DNA of 64,000 bases. Source: Spongilla lacustris. Its lineage: Eukaryota > Porifera > Demospongiae > Spongillida > Spongillidae. Shown one piece after another: positions 12,817 through 24,151 of the stretch; position 1 is the first letter of the stretch, and the number at the start of each line of letters is the position of its first letter. Both the position numbers and the translations under genes were made by a program. The notes under the pieces were generated by a model. The model worked only from the letters and a program-made list of their open reading frames with translations. It searched no databases and was not told the DNA's origin. The stretch is taken from contig OX442415.1 of the NCBI GenBank assembly GCA_949361645.1, forward strand, positions 27,121,092-27,185,091, given 5' to 3'.

Positions 12817-13641
12817 GAGCTCTTTCATGGTCACATGACGCGTGGGCTTTAATTGCGTTAATTGCTTTATTGACCTCCATCTTGGAGCTTGGTTTACTAT
12901 GGAAATGTATGGGCTTATGCTCGGTTCTTGGTACTTTTTGATAAGTTACTCACGCTCCGAAGGCACAGGTAAAAAAAATCATATGTTTTAAAAATGTTAT
13001 TTTTGTGTTTGAGCACAATAGTATACGTCTAGTCTCTAGACGGCACTCTGAACTAATGTAACACACCAAAACCAAACGTAAGCCCATACTTCTCCATTTA
13101 ATGGACTCTCATTCATGCGGCTGTGACGCCCGGTACGAGGTACATGTACCTGTACCATGTCCCCACCCAACCGCACCCGTCCCTAGCAGGGGTTTGGCAG
13201 GGTGCTGGGCCCCTCCCCCCCCCGGCTCGCGCGTGCCGACGGCCAGCAGGCCCAATAGGCACCCCTTCCGATAGCAGCAATGCTTGGGGGAGCCAGGAGG
13301 GAACTTCTGGAATGCCCAGCACCTGATCACGGCACAAGCCGGAGAGTATAACAGCGATAACAAACCCTCCTGCTAGGTCACGGGAAAACAAAAGAAATAA
13401 AAATAAAATAAAATAAAAACAACTGACAGAACAAAAAAAAAAAAAAAAAAGGAGCCCACCCGAACTCCAACCACGCACTGCAAACGGAGCTTGAATGCCG
13501 AATGCCGCGCATGCGCGTACCCATGCATATCGATCCATTAACCTCAGTTAACCTGTACGGCTAACTTACCTAGTAAATGGGCACCAATATGGCGGACTAA
13601 TTAGATGATGAATGCTATTAAATCACGCGATGAAAGAGCTC
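12817..13641. mobile_element. MITE with GAGCTCTTTCAT termini, copy 2, carrying a nested insertion
   Basis: Same family as 10339-10668, with matching ends and TA on both sides (12815-12816, 13642-13643). The copy is interrupted at the point equivalent to copy 1's CTTCTCCATAGTAAA by about 470 bp of unrelated sequence at 13098-13570. Confidence 0.7.
13098..13570. mobile_element. GC-rich nested insertion of unknown class (possibly SINE-like)
   Basis: Absent from MITE copy 1, so it arrived after MITE insertion. It has a GC-rich body (13120-13370), a run of about 18 A at 13433-13450 inside an A-rich tract, and a short GC tail. Inverted TTAATGGA and TCCATTAA sit near its two ends. No clear target-site duplication. 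A GC-rich body plus poly-A suggests a SINE-like sequence, but I recognised no pol III boxes. Confidence 0.4.
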
Positions 13642-14196
13642 TATAGAGTAAAGTGCCCAACCGTAGTTAAAAGGCAGCCAGACAGTCTGGCAACTACATG
13701 TAAATTTGAATTCATGCAGAGACTTGATGACAGGACTTTTGACGAGCACAATTGTCAATCAAAATATTATCACAACGATTGATGAATCAAAGTGGCAATT
13801 GCATTAATAAAATGTTAATACAATCAGGCTGACAATATCAAGCACCAAGTTATTTTATTGTGCTGTATTTAAATCATCTGCATTTGTGTTCAATGTTTCT
13901 TTTTTCGGCATTTGTATCAGGCGTGCATGATTTAACGTATATCATTTCAAATCACTACAATAGCGTCATTATAACAAACTGTCTCGTACATGTACATCGA
14001 TATTGCCTTCGAAAACATTATTGAAAACATGAACTTTTTGTCCAACTACATGTTAAAGGCTGTGAGAATTGAGAAACCATGCAATGCGTTCAATAGTAGA
14101 TAATTTTTTTGCTGTAACGCTACTGTAACTTGCGGGTGATTAATCCTTAATTAAGGCACACCGGCCCGATACATTCCTCCATACGCAGATCTGCAG
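13642..14196. other. upstream flank of the lactone oxidase gene; no gene recognised
   Basis: AT-rich. The first coding exon of the next gene probably lies here or further upstream, but I could not identify an ATG. Confidence 0.35.
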
Positions 14197-17100
14197 AAAG
14201 TCAGTGCTACTGCCTTCTGTCTTTGGCTGCCTTGCAGTTATCCTATGGGTGTTCTGCGTGTACGACTGGCCTCAGCTGTACAGAAGAGAAGACCCGTACA
14301 AAGTCAGCTATGGTAAGAGACGACCGGGAAACAGTATTACCGTAAGCACTATATTAGACCAAAAAAAAAAATCGTGCATGAAGTTTCAGCCTTTATGTGC
14401 AAACGTTTTCCTTCGTAAGAGCTTACTGAGCAGAATAAAATATAGATGGAAATGGAGCCGGAAAGAGCTGAACATTAACCTTTTGGGTGCATGCCAAGGG
14501 AATATATATTTGTACAGTATGTATCATGCACAGTTGAGAGCACACACATACATGTAAATGGATGTACAATGATAATTCCATTCTGTTTTTCAGTGAAGAT
14601 GTGGGAGAAACTCTAATCCAGCAATCGACAATTTGTGTAGTACATGTATATCATACATGTACAGTACTTGAGTCACATGCAATTAAACATAATGTACAAT
14701 ACACGTAAATTCTACAATGATGTAGATAATTGTATCATTATTATACACATCTGGCACCCAAAGAGTTAAAACAAATATGCAGTACTTCATACATTTCGTT
14801 ACCGGCCGGGTAGCTATAATAAAGGAATGCAACTTATAGAATATAATAAATAGGCTTGAGGGCTGACCTGAACTGATGCGTTAAAACTTGATTGGTTACT
14901 TGCATTAGTACTAGTTTACACCTTAGGCCAGTGTCCCTAATTCCCTCAACTTCATTCTGATTGGTCAAGTATGCATGCATGCAGCTAATGATGTGTACGT
15001 CAGTCATTTCGCTTTGAACTGTTCCGACCTATTAATTTGGACGCCCACAGATGGAAGGATTACGTTTAATCTACACAATTCTCACTTACCCGAAACGGAA
15101 GCCGAGATAGTGCAGATTGTGAGAGATGCCAATAACCAAGGTCGAAAGATTCGTGTCCTTGCCTCTGGTCACTCGTGGTCCGAGATAGCACAAACCCAAG
15201 ACATCATGATATCGCTCGGTAGATACAAGGGAAAGGTATCATTTGATCCGGCGACCATGGAGTACACGGTGAAGGCAGGCACAAGATTGGCTGAGCTGAA
15301 TGAACTTCTGGACAAAGACCATGTCGCCATGATCAATCTTGGATCAGTTACTGGACAAACCATCGCAGGTGCAATTTCAACAGGTATGTGAGAATTATTT
15401 ACATGTATATTGGATATAGTCTAGTGTAGATGCATGAGGGCATTGAATGAGTAAGCGCAGGTGATGTGAAAAGCTACGTGTAGGGAGATGTTTGGAGATG
15501 AGCGGGTGAGCTAGTGAGATGGAAATTAAGTAGATTTGTATGCATTATTATCCGAACATCTCGATATATATTAATGAATGCTATATAGCAACTCATGGGA
15601 CAGGCCATGGCCTCACTAACTTGGCGGCCTTGGTAACCAAGTTGAAGTTCGTATCGGGATCTGGCGAGGTGAGTAACCCCTTTATTGCCTGTATACAGTA
15701 ATATCTCTACAGTATACTGCAGCATATGTCATGCACCAGTGAATCAGCTTATACATGTATACGGTATATGATCAGCACAGCAATTAAATGTATTTAAAAG
15801 GTACAATAACCATCACTGAAGAATCAAAAAATAATTTGGAGCATTTAATTTTTTTTTTTTTACTATGAGCTTAAAACGGTCATGCACGCCACAGCAATAA
15901 AAAAATAAATAAATAAAAAGGCGCGTCAAATCAGCTTGTGATTCACAATTGATTTCACAGTAAAATCAATCGCAAATCAAGCGCACTTGATATAACTGTG
16001 AAATCATGCTTTGGTTTAGCAACTGATTTAAAAGCCGTTGTGAATTCACGGCAATAATTGATTTCGTGCGGGGGTTTTTTTGCTGTGCGCGCACTACCGA
16101 GATAGTAGGTAAAAGGAATTTTTTTACCTTTGTGAATGCCTGATATCATATGATATGTGTATGCGTGCATGGTAATACGTGTAATCGATGGTGCATGTGT
16201 AGGTTATGACGATGGACAATAGCGATGAGAGGTTCAGAGCTCTCCAGGTGAGCATAGGGATGTGCGGAGTGATCACAGAGGTCACCTTGAAGGTGGAGCC
16301 AGAGTACCGCCTTAGCGAACTGCGAAGTGGACACAGCTTGGACGAGTGCATCAATGAACTCGACACTCTGAGCAAAGGAGAGCGTGTGAAGTACTGGGTT
16401 GACTTCCACAACAATGTCTGCAACGTGTTCAACACTAGCAAGACCACAGAAGAGCCTTTTGGCTTCATGTGTAGCGTCGTCTCCAATATCATCGTATGTT
16501 CGTTTCTACGCACGTATAGGTCTATACAGTGCATTAATTTATCTGCTTCTCTCCGTATGCATGTAGTATTACGCCTTTGCTGTGGTTACAAGGATCACTT
16601 ACCTCGTCCCCAGCTTGACAGCTCCTCTAATGAAACTTGTTAGCTTAACGCTGATGATCCCAACCCATCGAGTTGCAAAAAGCTATGAAATATTGACAGA
16701 TCTCTTCCGTCTTCCGATTCACCAGGAGTCAGAGGTCGTAGTGGAGCTCAAGGACACCGCCGAACTGATTAAGACCATCCGCGACGTAGTGATAAATGGC
16801 AACTTTCCCGTCAATTACATTACCGAGGTAAACAATAATACTATATTTTAAAAGTAAAAAGGTCAATTGGAGATTAAATGTAGTTAGTAACAAACACTTC
16901 CTGCTGATCAGAGATGTATTTAATAAAATTGTATATATACAGCAGCTAGCTGCATATGATATGTTGGAAGTTCAATCGTGGAGGAATAGGCTGATTTGAA
17001 TTCTTTGTATACCAAGTGCACGCGGTTGGGTATAGATAGCTACAGTCAGTATTATATAGCTTCATGTAATTTAAATTAAATTCACGCGTACGATATTATA

Positions 17101-17505
17101 CATGTACATTATTTAGTCACAATGAAACTGATACAATGTATAATTGTTATCCGGTGATACACGAATACAAACTTGTGTATCGTTTACTTTAAAACGCAGG
17201 TGAGGTTTGTGAAAGGTGACGACGCTTGGCTCAGCCCTCACTATGGAAGTGATAAAATATTCTGCGCCGTTACGCTAACAATTTACGCTCCAGAAAAGAC
17301 ATCTTCAGCTTACTTTGACGCCGTATACACTAATGCTACCAGAAAATTCAACGGACGCGTGCACTGGGGAAAATATTTCACTTCAGGTCCGACCGAAATC
17401 AGAGCGATGTTGCCGAGATTTGATGATTTCGAAGCAGTCAGACTGAAGCTGGATCCAAATGGAGTCTTCATGAATGATGCGTTAAAAAAAGCTTTTGGAT
17501 TTTAG
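14197..17505 (+). CDS. FAD-linked aldonolactone oxidase (L-gulonolactone / D-arabinono-lactone oxidase family)
   Basis: Six exons: 14197-14312, 15051-15383, 15589-15668, 16203-16493, 16567-16827, 17200-17505. All introns are GT-AG, phases 1,1,0,0,0 agree, and the frame is open to the TAG at 17503-17505 (about 461 residues; vertebrate GULO is about 440). Exon 1 encodes a hydrophobic membrane-anchor-like segment; its ATG was not found, so another 5' exon is likely. Exon 2 carries the FAD_binding_4 region with A-S-G-H-S-W-S, whose His is the usual covalent FAD attachment site, and later G-S-V-T-G-Q-T-I-A-G. Exon 3 has T-H-G-T-G-H-G. The C-terminal ALO domain ends with R-V-H-W-G-K and P-R-F-D-D-F...L-D-P-N-G-V-F-M-N. 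The family oxidises aldono-1,4-lactones, the last step of ascorbate synthesis; the exact substrate cannot be read from sequence. A duplicate last exon follows at 20.4 kb and a broken inverted copy at 57-62 kb. Confidence 0.85.
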
Positions 17506-17991
17506 CTGAAACTCTATACAGCGGATATTTACACGAACAGTAATGTTAGGAGCTAGTATCGACATTATAGTATTTCTACATTTGGTTATAGGTTTGCCAT
17601 GTCGTTGTGCATCCCGCAGCCTGATCCAGGCGAGGTGCTTAATTATAATAAAAACTCCACTAGTGTGCACAATAGAAGAGAGGTTAAAAAAAAAAAGGAA
17701 ACACCAGTATACATACCTGTAATAATAGAGAAGGGGAAAAAAGCTAAGCCACATGATTTAGGCCTTAAATAGAACTATAGTGCATGCTTCTACCGTTATA
17801 CGGCTTTTAAATAGCGATTTGTGCATGCATGTCATGTTCATATGTATATACATGTGTAGCCTCGAGTTTCAGAGGGGTCCGGGTTTCTAAGGTGTTGCTA
17901 GGGCATTACATAATGTTTTGGAGACCTAATGTTCAAAATTTCAATCACCGCAAAAACTACATTACAAACAAGAAAAGACAATATGTTATGA

Positions 17992-18912
17992 TCAGTCCCA
18001 CTCATCATCGGGGAGGGTGTACTTTGTGTTTGTTGCTCCATATGATCTGCCGTTTGTTGCATTGCATTCAAACATATAATATTCACGTCCAGCTCTTATA
18101 ATGTACACTTTTCGAAAGTTTATGATCAAGGTTAAAACTATCAGCATTAGAGGCGTGAGAATAGCTGCCAGGAGAGCTATAGAGAAGGAAGACTTCTGTG
18201 TTATCTGTTCCCATATGAAAAGAACACCATTAGCCGCAACAACCAAAACAAAAACTATCAGTAGTGAAAGTAAGGAAGTGACATTTTCATTTGGTGTAGA
18301 TTTGTATCCATTGGAGACTGACTTGTGTACACAATATTGACAAAAGGCAAATATAACCACCACTGCTGAAAACAGCCACACAAGAACTGCCAATAAATGC
18401 CACATCAGCAAGCAGTAACAACTTCTACCACAGAAATACCAGAGGTATTGCAGCGGTCAGTGTCTGCAAGCCAACAAAGATATTCATCCTTTCCGTATTT
18501 TATAGTGATGAATGCCCATGGTACAATCAACACGGGCACTGATAACGAGGTGATAAAGTATATCCTTAGAAGCATTTTGTACTTTTTCTGCTTCTCTTCC
18601 TGTATGACCTGTAGGCACATGGGCTGTGTCATCACCAAGAGTAGGTGGATTCCAAAGAAGGCCACAACTACTAGTACACTAACAAGGATATACTCCCTTA
18701 CTGCTCCTAACACTGTACAGCCCACAGCATCATGAAAGAGCAGAATCCATTGGAAGGAGTCAAATGCCTCAAAAGTAGAAAATACAGCCAAGGCAAAAAT
18801 GAACATTTGCCCTATTGGATCAAATTGATACTTGTTCTTGTAACGGAAGCATTGACACTGATTGAGAATAAGTGAAAGGAATCCAGCAATGAAGGAGAGA
18901 AATGTATGCCAT
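17992..18912 (-). pseudogene. 7TM receptor copy A (inactivated)
   Basis: Close relative of the intact receptor at 33439-34422. The N-terminal segment before TM1 is deleted, fusing the ATG (18910-18912) to TM1 sequence out of frame. A one-base deletion near 18405 (CGC to GC in the R-L-L-M-W segment) shifts frame between TM4 and TM5. The rest is well preserved, including the F-D-P-I-G-Q segment, the L-C-W motif and the D-D-E-W-D C-terminus. It lies tail-to-tail with the lactone oxidase gene, about 490 bp away. Confidence 0.82.
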
Positions 18913-19102
18913 ATCTAAAGCTATAATTACAATGATAGTAAAGCCAAACACAAATGCAGCATTTTGCACAGAGTATCAAAAAATTACAACTTACAATCAA
19001 CTTAACTAAATTTATTTACTACATTGTCCCAAAACCTAACCCTGCACAATTGAATTCTTCAATTCAGCGGCATATCTCTACCACGTGCACGTCACTCATG
19101 AT

Positions 19103-20121
19103 CAGTGCTGCCGCGATATGGTCTTTAGCCGATATCGCCTATATCGCGATATATCGCGATATGAGTAAAATATCGCAATATAATATCGCGATATTTTTAA
19201 GTATATTCATCGAGCAATTATTAATCCTTAACTACACCATTTTCATGCAAGTTGAGACTGCGTTGTTGTGGTGGTGACACAAGAACAAACGCATAAAATG
19301 CTATATAGCGCGGGAGGGGGGAGGCCGGCGGAAGGCGGGGGGGGGGGGGGGGGGGGGGAGAGAAGAGACACTGTACCAATTGGTATACATATACCTGTAT
19401 ACATGAATAGAGTGTTGCCAAAATGATATAAGGAAGTATCTAGCTATATCTTATAACCTCGTCTGTACCTTTAGAAATGGCTTGCTCCACGGCACTAGTT
19501 ATACACCAGAAAGAAATCATGCATGAAGTCACTTACTCGACGGACCGGCTGGATAAATACATTTTTTGTGGCACAAAAACCACACAATATCACATGCAGG
19601 AAAATTAAGAATTTAAGAGAGGATTAAATTACTCCGTGACACATAATGATTCCAAAATCATTTTATGGCTCCATTCATCGTCTTCATCGAAAAAGAAAGA
19701 CTCGTATTTAACGACATTATCTCCATAACCGTGAACTGTTCCGTGACAATATTTCAGGAAATAATACATGTCAGTATAACATGGTGAAAAAGAGGACTTA
19801 TCATAAGCGTTCGCGGTTACACGTTTAAATACTTATATGGGCGGCTGAATTTCAATGGGGGCGGATAATTTACAGTATATATGTACGCAGCACCGCAGCT
19901 GAATTCGAATGTACGTGCATGTGTGGCCCAACACAAGTTTTATCTGCTGAATCACTGTTCGTATATTTCCGTTTTTCTCCGTCTATACTTCCGTCTATCT
20001 CCGTATATCCATGTACGTTTGTATCGCGATATGACCAAAAAATATCGCGATATATCGCATATCGCGATATATTAAAAATATAGCGATATATCGCATATCG
20101 CGATATATCGCGGCAGCCCTG
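19103..20121. mobile_element. hAT-type non-autonomous transposon (1019 bp) with perfect 8-bp TSD
   Basis: Ends are CAGTGCTGCCGCGATAT and ATATCGCGGCAGCCCTG (inverted). It is flanked by CTCATGAT at 19095-19102 and 20122-20129. The duplicate unit has the uninterrupted target near 23812-23820 (CACTCATGATG), which proves the boundaries. Subterminal regions are dense in GATATATCGCGATAT palindromes. A G run of about 20 sits at 19338-19358. No transposase seen. Confidence 0.88.
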
Positions 20122-20433
20122 CTCATGATGTTACCATGCACTATTGTTCACCACTGCACCACTATTGGATGTCACCAGACTCATCACTACTATTGTTCAG
20201 TACTAAGATGCCTAGCTAAAAATCATGCATTTGACAAACTTTAGTATACTATAAACATAACGCGTGCATAACAAAATGCCTAATAATTCCACGGCAGCAC
20301 ATGTTTTACTGACTTACGTCATTAGCAGGCGTCAAAACTTCGAGACGGTTATGGACCTGACTCGCACACCAACCACAGATTCTGAATGGAAATTGATATT
20401 ACGAATGCACACACGCTGCATATACTCAAATAT

Positions 20434-20682
20434 GGAAATGATAAAATATTCTGCGCCGTTACGCTAACAATGTACGCTCCAAAAAAAACATCTTCAGCTT
20501 ACTTTGACACTAATGCTACCAGAAAATTCAACGGACGCGTGCACTGGGGAAAATATTTCACTTCAGGTCCGACCGAAATCAGAGCGATATTGCCATTTCG
20601 CAGCTCAGACTGAAGCTGGATCCGAATGGAGTCTTCATGAATGATGCGCCGGTTAAAAAAAGCTTTTGGATTTTAACTGAAA
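20434..20682 (+). pseudogene. duplicated last exon of the lactone oxidase
   Basis: Matches 17250-17505 (V-H-W-G-K-Y-F-T-S-G-P-T-E-I-R-A shared). It lacks the codons for A-V-Y after Y-F-D, then loses sequence after I-L-P so the frame breaks before the F-D-D-F motif. It has no upstream exons and is not expected to make an enzyme. Confidence 0.85.
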
Positions 20683-21152
20683 CTCCATACAGCGGATATT
20701 TACACGAACAGTAATGTTAGGAGCTAGTATCAACATTATAGTATTTCTACATTTGGCTATAGGTTTGCCATGTCATCGTGCATCCAGCCTGATCCAGGCG
20801 AGGTGCTTAGCAATAATAAAAACTCCACTAGTATGCACAATAGAAGGGAGGTAAAAAAAAAAACCTCTAATATGCAAAATAATAGAGAGGGGGAAAAAGC
20901 TAAGCCACATGATTTAGACTTTAAACAAAACAATGGTGCATGCTTCTACCGTTGTACGGCTTTTAAATGGCGATTAATTTGAGCGTGCATGTCATGTTCA
21001 TGTATATACACCTTTATATAGCCTCGAGTTTCAGAGGGGTCCGTGTTTCCAAGGTGTTGCTAGGGCATTACATAATGTTTTGGAGACTTAATGTCCAAAT
21101 AATGACTGCAAACTAGATTACAAACAAGAAAAGACAATTTGTTCTAGACTGA

Positions 21153-23613
21153 TTAGTCCCACTCATCAGGGCCGGATGGTGAACTTTGTGTTTGTTGCTC
21201 CATATGATCTGCTTGTTGTTGCATTGGACTCAAAGATATAATTTATGTGTCCAGCTCTTATAATGCTCACTTTTCGAATATTTATGATCAAGGTTAAAAC
21301 AATCAGCATTACAGTGGAAACCATCACACTTGCTCCTATAATTTATTTGTACTGTTATTTTGTTCACTTGATTATATTTCAATAACAATGAGCTCAAATG
21401 GAAATCTGACAATGCAGGTATAGTGTACAACTATTTTTCAATATATACTGAAAGTTAAAAAGCATCACGTGACTATTTACTTTTGTTATTAACACTTGTT
21501 GTGACCCCAGTACAAAAAAAATTGTGAGCATAATTCCTCCTCCTGTAGGCAATAGATCTTGACCATATTCGCAATGCATCTAAAGAACAAGCATTAGCAA
21601 CCTTTGGCCGAGTCGGTTTTTAAGTCCGGTAAATAGTTACGGTATTATCGAGCTAGATATGCGTTTTTAGCTCGTAAAAGCTTAGCGATGCTATTTCGTA
21701 GTACGCTCTCACTGGACTGCTATATTTCGCTTCCGAGTCGTCACATGTTAGATCTATCGCGAAATCGTACTTGGGAGGCAATAGACCCTTCTTTGCCGTT
21801 AAAAAAGTGCCATCAGAGCTGAGTACCTGAAAACCTCCGCCATATCGCGATGAATTGCATTTGAAACGTCATCATTGCGTCATTTTGTATCGTGAATATA
21901 CTTATAATGTGACGATAATACGAATGGATCCAAGTGCTGTCATTGACTTAGTGAGGATTGCGAAAACGGTTCTTAACCTAACGATGCTGCATCTTGTAGC
22001 CACTCACGGCGAACGTTTAGTAAATCAGTAGCATCAAATTGGGAAGCTTTATGGGCCACTCGCCAAGGCTAGCGTTCTATCACCCAAAGCTTCGAATCCT
22101 TGATGGCAGCTTCTAAATAGCTAATTGGGTACGCTTTCCTTCCAGCTTTAGAGTTGCCTCTTGCTTTTTGACGTTTCTTGTAACCTGCCCAATTTGATGC
22201 TATATTATCTCTGCCGATACGTCACATTATAAATATATTCACGATACAAAATGACGCATGATGACGTTTCAAATGCAATTCATCGCGATATGGCGGAGGT
22301 TTTCAGGTACTCAGCTCTGATGGCACTTTTTTAACGGCAAAGAAGGGTCTATTGCCTCCCACGTACGATTTCGCGATAGATCTAACATGTGACGACTCGG
22401 AAGCGAAATATAGCAGTCCAGTGAGAGCGTACTACGAAATAGCATCGCTAAGCTTTTACGAGCTAAAAACGCATATCTAGCTCGATAATACCGTAACTAT
22501 TTACCGGACTTAAAAACCGACTCGGCCAAAGGTTGCTAATGCTTGTTCTTTAGATATATTGCGAATATGGTCAAGATCTATTGCCTACAGGAGGAGGAAT
22601 TATACTCACAATTTTTTTTGTACTGGGGTCACAACAAGTGTTAATAACAAAAGTAAATAGTCACGTGATGCTTTTTAACTTTCAGTATATGTTGAAAAAT
22701 AGTTGTACACTATACCTGCGTTGTCAGATTTCCATTTGATCTCATTGTTATTGAAATATATTCAAGTGAACAATATAACAGTACAAAAAAATTATAGGAG
22801 CAAGTGTGATGGTTTCCACTGTAGAGGTGTGAGGACAGCGGCCAGGAGAGCTATAGGGAAAGAAGAATTATGTGTTATCTGTTCCCATATGAAAAGAACA
22901 CCATTAGCCGCAACAACCAAAACAAAAACTATCAGTAGTGAAACTAAGGAAATGACATTTTCATTTGGTGTAGATTTTTATCCATTGGAGACTGACTTGT
23001 GTACACAATATTGACAAAAGGCAAATATAACCACCACTGCTGAAAACAGCCACACAAGAACTGCCAATAAATGCCACATCAGCACGCGAGTAAAAACTTC
23101 TACCACAGAAACACCAGAGGTATTGCAACGGTCAGTGTCTGCAAGCCAACAAAGATATTCATCCTTTCCGTATTTTATTGTGATGAATGGCCACGGTGCA
23201 AACAAAACAGGCACTGATAATGAGGTGATAAAGTATATCCTTAGAAGCATTTTGTACTTTTTCTGCTTCTCTTCCTGTAGGCACTTGGGCTGTGTCATCA
23301 CCAAGAGTAGGTGGATTCCAAAGAAGACCACAACTACTAGTACACTAACAATGATATACTCCCTTAGTGCTCCTAACACTGTACAGCCCACAGCATCATG
23401 AAACAGCAGAATCCATTGGAAGGACTCAAATGCCTCAAAAGTAGAAAATACAGCCAAGGCAAAAATGAACATTTGCCCTATTGGATCAAATTGATACTTG
23501 TTCTTGTAACGGAAGCATTGAATGAAGGAGAGAAATGACAAACTCGTGTAGACAATGTTGGTTATCTTTATCTGGGTATCAGTCATGACACACGCTGATC
23601 CATTGTATGCCAT
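21153..23613 (-). pseudogene. 7TM receptor copy B, split by a foldback transposon
   Basis: Starts at ATG 23611-23613 with M-A-Y-N-G-S; the intact copy has M-A-D-N-G-S. About 13 residues of TM1 and loop 1 are missing. A TAC-to-TAA nonsense follows V-S-N-G at about 22976-22978. The C-terminal part is separated by the 1510-bp element at 21312-22821; coding resumes at 21311 and ends at about 21153. Removing the element restores the arrangement seen in copy A. Confidence 0.85.
21312..22821. mobile_element. foldback element with about 600-bp terminal inverted repeats, TA target
   Basis: Left arm 21312-21914 and right arm 22220-22821 are near-identical inverted repeats beginning CAGTGGAAACCATC; a loop of about 305 bp lies between. 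TA flanks both ends (21310-21311, 22822-22823), and copy A has the empty site GCATTAGAGGCGTGAG. The CAGT start and TA duplication fit Tc1/mariner-type transposition. No transposase is encoded, so it is non-autonomous. Confidence 0.88.
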
Positions 23614-24151
23614 ATCTAAGCAAAATTGAGCATAATTTTAAGCTATAATTACAATGATAGTAAAGCCAAACACAAATGCAGCATTTTGCACAGAGTATTA
23701 AAAAAATGCAGCTTACAATCAACTTAACTAAATTTATTTACTACATTGTCCCAACACCTAACCCTGCACAATAGAATTCTTCAATTCAGCGGGCATATCT
23801 CTACCACGTCACTCATGATGTTACCATGCACTATTGTTCACCACTGCACCACTATTGGATGTCACCAGACTCATCACTACTATTGTTCAGTACTAAGATG
23901 CCTAGCTAAAAATCATGCATTTGACAAGCTTTAATCTACTATAAACATAACGCGTGCATAACAAAATGCCTGGTTTCTAATAAATGGGAACATTCCACTG
24001 CAGCACATTTTATTTACTTACGTCATTAGCAGGCGTCAAAACTTCGAGACTGTTAATGTTATGGACCTGACTCGCACACCAACCACAGATTCTGAATCAA
24101 CCGTACGAAATTGCGGATATTACGAATACACACACGCTGCATGTACTCAAA

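Larger units (their letters stand above)
17241..20427. repeat. tandem segmental duplication, unit 1
   Basis: Begins inside the lactone oxidase last exon (TATGGAAGTGATAAAATATT) and runs through the inverted 7TM receptor copy to the sequence ending CTGCATATACTCAAAT. It is colinear with 20428-24151 except for the hAT element (19103-20121), which is absent from unit 2, and an N-terminal deletion in the receptor. Net unit length is about 2.2 kb. Confidence 0.8.
20428..24151. repeat. tandem segmental duplication, unit 2
   Basis: Direct repeat of 17241-20427. It contains a truncated lactone oxidase exon, 7TM receptor copy B split by a 1.5-kb foldback element, and the 3' flank ending near CTGCATGTACTCAAAT. 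Confidence 0.8.

Noticed and set aside
13113..13538. Minus-strand 141-codon open frame in the GC-rich insert
   Set aside because: Runs through a poly-T/poly-Phe tract and has no recognisable domain; follows from GC-rich composition.
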